Shown piece by piece: positions 55,938 through 64,000 of a DNA stretch of 64,000 bases. The DNA comes from Aplectana chamaeleonis (lineage: Eukaryota > Nematoda > Chromadorea > Rhabditida > Cosmocercidae): the NCBI GenBank assembly GCA_029168955.1, contig JAPDOI010000172.1:806001-870000 (forward strand). The letters run 5' to 3'. How positions within the stretch are numbered: position 1 is the first letter of the stretch; each line of letters starts with the position of its first letter. Both the position numbers and the translations under genes were made by a program. Below the pieces are notes generated by a model, which ran no database searches, had not been told where the DNA came from, and saw only the letters and a program-made list of their open reading frames with translations.

Positions 55938-56396
55938 AAGGCAATGTCCACGATCAATCTCTTTCTCGAGATTTCAGTTTGAAACACTGAGTTGGCAGAT
56001 GCTGGAGAGGATAGGGTCGAAGAAAGCAGCAGAAACGGGCCAGCGATTGATAAAATGGCTTTGAAAGTTATCCCAGTGCGCCTATTTATCCTGATCTGCC
56101 TCCTATTCGCACCAGATTGAGGCGCCGCGCACGATTCCATGGCGAACTGCCAAGCAACTCTGCCGCGTCCAGCTTGGTCTATTCGCGCAGATTTCGCAAT
56201 TAGCACGCGCTTGCAAAAGACAGCTTGGCCCATGATTCTCGTCCACGCCCTAAACGTTAGAAACCGTTATTCTAGCTTATTCTGGACGTTTTTCTTTGCT
56301 GTCTCTTCACCATTAGTTACCTCACGACCAGACAATCCCATTTTTGAGTCGAACTCGTGTGTGATTTTCATAGTGAACGCTGCCTTCAACATATCC
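55938..56396. mobile_element. TTAA-family MITE, copy 5 (diverged)
   Basis: Ends AAGGCAATGTCCACGATCA and TCATAGTGAACGCTGCCTT, flanked by TTCA-like remnants of TTAA. Older than the other copies. Confidence 0.7.
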
Positions 56397-56825
56397 CCTT
56401 CACTGAGCGTACTTCAAATAAAGCTTTGTACTTCTACTCCAAATAAAATTCCCCCTAGTGCCAGCTTCAGCGCGCCCAAAATGACTACGATGATTACGAG
56501 GCCACCAGAAGTGCACTTGCTCATTGTAATTGAGTGTTCCACTTTCGCCTGAACTACAGCAGCCTGCGGCTGGTACAGGACAGCACAGACCGTAGCTATG
56601 CTTGCCGCGATATGCCGCGCATAAATGAAAATCAATTCCATCGAAGCACAAAGTCATCGTACTACTACGCGGGTAGGGTTTATGACCAACAGGAAACCAC
56701 TCGAGCCTCATTTTCTATTTTTCCTTGCCGTACGGCGGGCAAATCTGCACATCGCCGCGATCTTTTCGCATCATTGTGCAATGCAGAGCAACGCGAGTGG
56801 GAATATTGGTGTCAACTGTTTCTAA

Positions 56826-57240
56826 ACGCAGTCTTCATGATGATTTCCGTTCCCGAGTTTTCCACTCAAAACAATGCGTTGGCCACCAAGTGTTACCAAA
56901 ATTGCGAAGAAACGGTGAGCAACGCGCTGGAACGTATAGTGGAGTCCACCAAGCGTGTCTCATTTTCTTATCAATGAGAAGCGGTCGATTGGAGATCAAT
57001 AAACATGAAACTCGTTGCAGGGCAACCGCTCTCGCTCAATCAGTATCGAGCGTGCTGGTATGGGACTCATGCACATCGATCCCTAGCCGACCGACCGCTT
57101 CTTATTGATAAGTAAATGAGACACTCTTGGTGGACTCCACAATATTATTTCAGTGACTTAATTATCTGACCTGGACTAGATGTCCAGTTGGTAGAACGTG
57201 TTCATGGTGGTTGCGACCAGTGAATTGGGTTAATCGAAAT
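56826..57240. mobile_element. TTAA-family MITE, copy 6, interrupted
   Basis: 56826-56938 and 57140-57240 together match the reverse complement of 43550-43737 ('ccactcaaaacaatgcgttgg', then 'attatttcagtga', 'gatgtccagttgg'). The far end is not recognisable. Confidence 0.75.
56939..57139. mobile_element. 201-bp MITE nested in copy 6
   Basis: About 50-bp inverted ends starting GTGGAGTCCACCAA, matching about 45 of 48 positions ('cttatcaatgagaagcggtc' against its complement). It splits the older TTAA-family copy. Confidence 0.85.
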
Positions 57241-57274
57241 CGGAAGAACATTTCATGAAAACAGTATTAGTTAA

Positions 57275-57757
57275 AGGCAGTGTTCACGATAAACTTCGAC
57301 TTTGAGATTAATAGCTAAATCGATTGTTTGGCCCCCGGGTAGAACATAAGTGACGAAGGAATCGAGAAAAACGCACCAGAAGGTCACGAAATCCTTTACT
57401 CTCACCCCACCTCTTTACTCTCGCAGGAACTGTTCGTTATGACAATGAAATCATTTGTGGGCCCGTCCTTTACAATTATTGCTTTCTGTTGCTCCGTAGT
57501 CTTCTTCGGACCCTATCTAGTACTACTTTGCCTGGAATATTCTTCCATTTTCGACTGATCCCATTTTTCACCGGTGACAACCACCGTGAACATGTTCATA
57601 CAACTGGACAACTAGTTCAGGACAGAGTTTAATGTCACTGAAATCTGACGTTTCAGCGCGTTTCTCGCCGATTCTTCGTAATTTCTGTAACACTCGGTGG
57701 CCAACGCTTTGTTTTAATTGGAAAACTCGGGAACGAAAATCATCGTGAACACTGCCT
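57275..57757. mobile_element. TTAA-flanked MITE, copy 7
   Basis: Intact ends AGGCAGTGTTCACGATA and ATCGTGAACACTGCCT with TTAA at 57271-57274 and 57758-57761. Whole-length match to 43258-43737. Confidence 0.88.
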
Positions 57758-57983
57758 TTAAAGTTCAAAGTAAACAACGGAGCAACTGAAAGCATATAAT
57801 TACAAAAGAGAGGTCCCCAAAAGTTTTCATTGTCACAACACTTTCGGGACAGGGGCTCTCTACTCACCGAAGGAGGAGTTGTCTCGTCTTTCGCGGTTCT
57901 AATTCCACTCGGAACCACTTCGCTAGCGTTGAGTAGCGTGACTTTTCGAACTGCTAGAATGGGACAACTCCTCCCTGCGTGCG

Positions 57984-58531
<548 letters not shown>

Positions 58532-58534
58532 AGC

Positions 58535-58697
58535 CCTTGACCCAATACTTTCTGTGGAAGTAAAGAGGCGGTGTGAGAGTAGAGGATTTCGTTTGCGTTT
58601 TTCTTGATTTCTTCGTCATTTCGGTTCAACCCGGGGACCAAACAATCGATTTAGCGATTAATCTTAAAATTGAAGATTATCATTAACACTGACTTTA
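58535..58697. mobile_element. TTAA-family MITE fragment, copy 8
   Basis: Inverted match to the left part of 57275-57757 ('ccaaacaatcgatttagcg', 'ttgaagattatcattaac', 'actgacttta'). The far half is missing or replaced by the GT microsatellite. Confidence 0.7.
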
Positions 58698-59115
58698 AGC
58701 TGCTACCATTGCCTTTCACGCCGCAAACAGTTGTATTGATTTTTAATAAACCCTACATTCTTTTATCAGCACTATCGCTTGGTGCGATCAATACTGACTA
58801 TCACACGTCGCACATCGCGAGTTTCGGCTTCGGATCGGTTTTCGGCCGACTATGACGAGAGCCTTCAAACAACGCTGGAAAAATATTGCGCGTTCAAGAA
58901 TGGGGAAATAACTATTCATCGAGTCATTTTGTAACCGATAGCAACGCAACAATTTACTGTTCGAATGATACGGGAGCTACTATCGTTCTCAGACCACGGT
59001 TTTTGCACCATGCGGCACGTGATAATCGTGCTGTGAGAAAGGTGAATGGTGCCAGGACCAAGAGCTCCCAGCACGATTATCACGTGTGGCAGGATGAAAC
59101 AGTCGCAGTCCTTAA

Positions 59116-59602
59116 AGGCAGTGTTCACGATGAAAATCGTTTTTCTGTTTTTCCGCCCATCTTGAAAACGGCCCCACGCTGACTCCAATGGTGTCTCTGA
59201 AATCACACAAGACCTTCTGTGAACGCAGGTATGGTCCCTCAAAGATTGAGCTATGGAAACATGGTGGACGAGTTGTCAGAGGCTTGTAACTTCCTGTCTT
59301 TTGCAGCCGATCTATGCCAGCTGACCTGAGTAAAGAGAGAAGCTGAGAATGAAGGGAAGAACGGGGCTAATGATTGAAAATCATCGCTCATCTCACGATC
59401 TCGAGCATTCATTTGTTCACGTCGGTGGGCGTGTGATGCGCTTTTGGGGTTTTCAATGCGCTCGAAGTTGCAACTTCGGGCTCTTTTGGGGCTCTTCCTG
59501 GCTCGTTTTCATGCGTTCTTTCGAAGTTAACGTTACAGAGTGTCCATCCACTACCCAATCCTAGTGGAATTTCGAGAACTTTTTCCATCGTGAACACTGC
59601 CT
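59116..59602. mobile_element. TTAA-flanked MITE, copy 9
   Basis: Ends AGGCAGTGTTCACGATG and CATCGTGAACACTGCCT with TTAA at 59112-59115 and 59603-59606. The interior relates to 47787-48271 ('cggaagttacaagcctc' type block, inverted). Confidence 0.86.
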
Positions 59603-59609
59603 TTAAATG

Positions 59610-60680
59610 CAGACCGGAACTTGGCCCGGATTACGACAGTACGTTGTGTCGTTCACAAACAAGAATGAGCGCCCATTTATTATATTGTAGATTCGATTAT
59701 TACGATTTACTACTCCTGCCATGAATTAATGAAAAACCTCTGAGAAAGCAAGAGTATGATTCGCAGTAGGTTAGTATGCTATACACTTCGAGTTGACTAT
59801 CTGTTCATTCCGTGCAACGATTTGCGCCTCAGACGGCTCAACGGTTTGCAATGTAGCTCCCGGCAGGTTTTAGTTGCACAGTTGTAAAGCATTTAGTCCG
59901 TTGACGGCATTCATAGATCGCAACGATTACATAATAGGCTAAATGTCATCATGAACAACATTTCTCCTGCAGTGATGTAGGAATGGGTTCTGCCTTGCGC
60001 AGCGCTGCAAGATGAGCTTGAACTATTAGGGCAGAGCATCCTTTCGCAATAACGCGATTTGCAAAGGACTTCGATGTCATCTCATTTTCATTCCTTGTAA
60101 AGCCTATTCATCCATATTGTTGGGCGGCCACTATTGTGACGAGATGAATTCTCGCACTCTTTCTGGCCAGGTTATTATAAGTTTCCCTTTCATTTGATAT
60201 ATCTGATAGTTTTCAGCTGTGGAGCACTCGGGTTGTACACTATTGGACAAGACATTCAAACTCGGAATTGAATCTCATGTGAAGCAGAATCGCCCTGTGC
60301 TGAGCTTCGGAATTGTAATGTGTCTCGACGCTGAATATTTGGCGCAGCATTTAATAATTACCAAAAACAATAATGCAAGACACGGCACCGCAACAGGCCA
60401 ATCCAACCCGACGAGGATCCATATGCACGTTTTGAACAATCTAAATGGAAGAATGTGCATTGACGGTTTGCATAGCAGAAGCAAGTATTTTCATTTAAAC
60501 ATGGTGCGAAAATCCGAGTAGATTAACTTTTTCCTAGCGATGCGAAAAGGGGCACCTGCGTAGAAGTTTCTGGAGGAACCGAAGGCAAATGCTCATGTAG
60601 AGAGTGTGGAACGGCCCATCTGTACCCGATTTGTCCTATAGTCCAATAAACATTTTAAACCTTATCGTGCTCGTGATTCC
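59610..60680. other. Unassigned region
   Basis: One plus-strand frame of 100 codons (60219-60521) follows a TTTTCAG at about 60217, but it has no recognisable family and no partner exons that I could find. Otherwise AT-rich and featureless. Confidence 0.35.
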
Positions 60681-60685
60681 GATAT

Positions 60686-60844
60686 GAGGCCGGATTCACC
60701 AAAGCATTCTCCATGATAGGTTAGCGTTATCGGCTAACCGCAACCATTATCACTTTTTCACAGACTTGCTGACTCATTGATAACGATCGCGGTCAGCCTA
60801 TAACGCTAACGTACCATTGAAAATTCTTTGATGAATCCGGCCTC
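60686..60844. mobile_element. 159-bp MITE
   Basis: Inverted ends GAGGCCGGATTCACCAAAG and CTTTGATGAATCCGGCCTC. The interior is also partly self-complementary ('gttagcgttat' and 'ataacgctaac'). Confidence 0.82.
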
Positions 60845-61436
60845 TGGTCAAACAGCTAGGGTATTCATATCCACAAGTATACACTTGTCTAGCGGAATAT
60901 GTCTAATCCGCTCCAGGTTATATACCAATGTGGAAGCGAAAGTCGGCGGCCTCTGCGTTTGACATACCCACTCGTTTCACAAACACCGAACCTACAGATA
61001 CCTTTTGGGAAACATGAGAACACAGCCAGAGGCATAACCAGTGTTCGATTATGACAGGATTAATCGTTGAGTATTTTTCGCAACCCTTAGACCTTATCTT
61101 GGTTACTGAACAATATTGAACCAAAAATGTCCATGAGTATACAAATTCTGTTGTTTTCAGCGAGTTTTGTTCAATATTGGTTCCCACAGAAAATATACTA
61201 ACGGTTTGTAGATTAAATATGATCCTTTCAAAACGCACCATTTCTTGAGCCTTCAATTAGTATTGTGAGCGGCGCTCATAGCGACGCATACGTGAGCCCC
61301 CTTCATTGTGGTCGCTTCGACTAGTGGAACTGTGAACAGTTACAAAAAAAGAACAACAGATCTCGCTTTGCGTCGCGACGGATTGGAACACTTCGCTGTT
61401 CCAGTCGCGATTGCCGGGCGACTGGGGTATTTCATC

Positions 61437-61575
61437 AGGGGTCTGCAGAGTCGCAGAGACCAATACACTCTACGGTGCCCCCTGGTCGCCCTCGTCGCCG
61501 AATGTAGTCGATATTGCATCATCCAGTGCTGTTCGTCACTCCGAGCAATGCCGCGACTTAAACTCTGCAGACCCC
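61437..61575. repeat. 139-bp segment with perfect 15-bp inverted ends
   Basis: AGGGGTCTGCAGAGT at 61437 and its exact complement ending at 61575. Confidence 0.75.
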
Positions 61576-61578
61576 TAT

Positions 61579-61662
61579 AGCTAGTCGAAGCGACCCAATG
61601 AATCGAACAGGGTAGCTAGTCGAAGCGACCTGTTCGATTCAGTTGGGTCGCTTCGACTAGCT
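61579..61662. repeat. 33-bp-stem hairpin built on AGCTAGTCGAAGCGACC
   Basis: Left arm 61579-61611 and right arm 61629-61662 pair with one mismatch region. The 17-nt loop contains a further copy of GTAGCTAGTCGAAGCGA, so the unit occurs three times. Confidence 0.82.
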
Positions 61663-61879
61663 GCGTCGCTTCCATGATGAAAGCGATTCGTCTCGTCGAC
61701 TAGGCCGTAGTCTTTCGTCAAAACGTCGGGTATTCGGCGCCAAACTGCAGAGCTCACAAGCATTTGTCGTGAATTTCCAGTGAAATCCTACAATTACACC
61801 ATAACAATCCTTTTCAACCTTTTCGTTTCTCATGCTTGTTAACTTGCATTTTTTTCGCTGAACATAAGTGTTCAATCAC

Positions 61880-62860
61880 TAACCATGATCGAGAAAAATG
61901 AAAATTTTCGTGTTTTATTCTTAAAAAAGTGCTTCTGAAGCTGTTAATATCACTTAACGTTTTGTTCAAGTATCCTTCTATTATTATAGCTGACTTGCAT
62001 CTCAGATCCCTGCGACCCTAGTAATCCATTGCGAGAAACTAGAGAAATCTCGCGGCAATGTCCGCAAATCTCCATCCCGTTTCACGCGGTATTGCGTCTG
62101 TACGAGCGATCCAGAATCGCTCAATGATTTGAAATCGCTGGACGACGCGATTTCAGATCGACTCCAAGTCGAAACTACCATCGATGGATTGGGCTTCAGA
62201 CATTCCCGGTTATGAGTTCGATACCAATAGCTGATGCTCCACCGGACCCCTGCGGGAACATATAGTATTGGTTGGCGGAAAATTTAATTATTTATTGTAG
62301 CCAATGACAAATAAAATGGTGGAAAAGAAACAGAACAATAATAAATAGTACATTAGAGCACAAACAGGATGAAGATTCAACATTGGAACGAAAAATTATA
62401 AATACAAAAAAAATCAACCTCGAAAGGCAATAAACATCGAAAAGGGGAGGGAGATGCTTAAGGAAAAAGGTATACAGTCACAGTCACAAGCAGCGGTTTG
62501 CATGTCAAGAGAATTTTCTCTCTGTGAGGACGTTGCGCATCGAAACGTAACGCAAACACACTAGCTGAGATAAAGAAAATGGAGATATAGATGAATCGCG
62601 ATACATACCCAGCAAAGTTGGCTTAGATAGTGTTAGCCAGCTATGACACCTACATATATTTATCAACTACCGGAGCTTCGGAACATGGGTTTACTGGCAT
62701 CCCACATTGAAGCGATGAGATAGCCAAAGCCAACTGCGACTTGTATGTAAATGAGAATCTCAACGCTTTAGAAAAACTCCATCATATAATCACTCCCACT
62801 TCATGCTCCAATACACTGGTGTCACCAACCTGGACTTCCCTTGACTAATCAACACATATC
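61880..62860. other. Unassigned region
   Basis: No gene or clear repeat, except a 'gcgggaacatatagtattggttggcgg' segment near 62254-62280 that resembles the tandem units at 53 kb. Confidence 0.35.
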
Positions 62861-62864
62861 CCGA

Positions 62865-63503
62865 CTGCTCTGCTAACGCGTAGCTAGATGCCTCCGAGGG
62901 CGCTGCCTGAAACGCCGCCCCATTCCATGTAGAGGTAAACTGCGGGTTTTGGCTACGATAGCTAAAACCCGCATATTCTTGTGTCGAGGCTACAAGGGTG
63001 CAAATTCTGCGCGTATTCTACGCGTAAAAACGAAGGCTAAATTCGAAACATTGATCTCTCTGACGTAAACCCGTATATTCTCGCTATAATTTTGTAGCGA
63101 GAATCTACGGATTTAGCGATAGCCTGTGTTGAAATGCAATCTCAAACCGCGGAACACAGGATTGCGGTTCGAACAGTGTTGAACCAGTCAATCCACGGAT
63201 AACTTGACACTCTGTGGGTGGTCGTGGATGGTGACCCCATGTCGCTCTCTGGAAGACCTTGCTAGGGATAATTTTGGCCACCGGGATGTTGCAGGCCGTG
63301 GGGAAGAAACGGCGATGCGCTTGATCGCAGTGGGTATCGCCTTTCTAGTACGGATCAAGACTGGTTGGGTCGATCGACCGAGTGCTGCAACGAGAACAAG
63401 CGTAGAATATACGGGTGCTGTAGCTAATAATTTCACCAACTGAGGCTGAACTTTCCGTAACTTACGTAAATTCTCGTGTCAAAATCAGACTAGATGCCTC
63501 CGA
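62865..63503. mobile_element. Repeat copy, inverted relative to 46409-47100
   Basis: Starts with 'aacgcgtagctagatgcctccg' and ends with 'agactagatgcctccgaa'. The interior is the reverse complement of the first copy. Short frames in it are shadows. Confidence 0.75.
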
Positions 63504-63731
63504 AACCCTCTCAGGCACCGGTTCGATTTGAGCGCCGTCAGAACGAGGTTAGACTGTTGAACCGCTCTGGCTTGGAACGAAAAAAGGGGCGGTGTCGACC
63601 CGAAACGTGGCTTGTTCGTTTCGGGAGTGACATCGGTCCACCTCTCAAAGCCGGGATTGCAGTCTCGATGATTTCGTAACTACTGCGTGGATCGTGTGTC
63701 TATCCACCTGTCATAGCAGGTATTCTAATAA

Positions 63732-63942
63732 GATGATGACGTCATCTTATTGTTACCATCGATTCTACGCCCTATACCTTCCATAGCTGTCATCGCGGTG
63801 ACGTCCTACTTGATTTTCGTAGCATGGTGGCTATATGGCTTTGCCACCACGCTCGAAAAATCAAGGATGACGTCGTCGCGGTGACCGCTATGAAGGGTGT
63901 AGGGCGTAGAATCGACGCTAGCAAGCTGCTTACGTCATCATA
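63732..63942. repeat. 211-bp inverted repeat with TGACGTCA
   Basis: 'gattctacgccctatacctt' (63760-63780) pairs with its near complement at about 63892-63915, and 'cgcggtgacgtcct' with 'gatgacgtcgtcgcggtgac'. The outer ends are GATGATGACGT and ACGTCATCATA. Confidence 0.78.
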
Positions 63943-64000
63943 CTGGTTTTGACCATGAGAATCCTGCACTGCAACAAATACTTGAATTTATTAACACTCA

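Noticed and set aside
56400..56711. Minus-strand frame with a hydrophobic stretch (LVIIVVILGALKLALGGILF)
   Set aside because: A single membrane-like segment with no family similarity, next to MITEs; not enough to call a gene.
60219..60521. 100-codon plus-strand frame after a TTTTCAG
   Set aside because: Acceptor-like site only; no second exon, no recognisable domain.

Overview
The window reads as nuclear DNA of a nematode, most likely a strongylid (hookworm-like) parasite. This is an inference from three things: a type 2 cystatin gene of nematode style with short TTTCAG-type splice acceptors, a Tc3-type transposon, and RTE, Penelope-like, BEL/Pao and gag-protease LTR retroelements packed between long introns. 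I see no rRNA, convincing tRNA or CRISPR array.

Layout. 25-1617 is a decayed Tc3-like DNA transposon with about 190-bp inverted ends. 2.7-6.3 kb is a fold-back repeat. 8.1-11.2 kb is a nearly intact RTE-type LINE (877-codon ORF, frameshifted tail). 11.3-12.8 kb is the 3' part of a Penelope-like element with a C-terminal GIY-YIG nuclease and a hammerhead-like tail. 14.6-25.9 kb is a BEL/Pao element on the minus strand. Its RT gene is split by a 258-bp TA-flanked MITE, and its integrase is split by a young 5.6-kb LTR element with a TTAG target duplication. That LTR element encodes gag and protease but has lost reverse transcriptase and the integrase core. 25.9-27.4 kb is an old RTE fragment.

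27.5-35.9 kb is a decayed R1/CR1-like LINE (zinc finger, AP endonuclease, RT). Its endonuclease domain is interrupted at 28351-33237 by an AT-rich insertion flanked by TAAT. The insertion carries a permuted Penelope-like element (GIY-YIG before the RT, Naiad-like) on the minus strand and, divergently on the plus strand, a multi-exon gene I do not recognise. This is the most unusual arrangement in the window.

38720-50947 (minus strand) is the one confident host gene: a five-exon secreted cystatin of 140 residues. All joins are in phase 0 and introns 1-3 are 6.4, 2.2 and 3.2 kb, filled with MITEs and fold-back repeats. Just upstream lie four copies of a GTTACTTGTAAC-like motif spaced exactly 30 bp.

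42-60 kb is crowded with one TTAA-flanked MITE family (TIR AGGCAGTG(T/G)TCACGAT), two long CA/GT microsatellites, a 42-bp perfect palindrome and several hairpin-forming inverted repeats. 59.6-64 kb contains only repeats and unassigned DNA. Apart from the cystatin gene and possibly the unknown spliced gene, every coding region I can support belongs to a mobile element.
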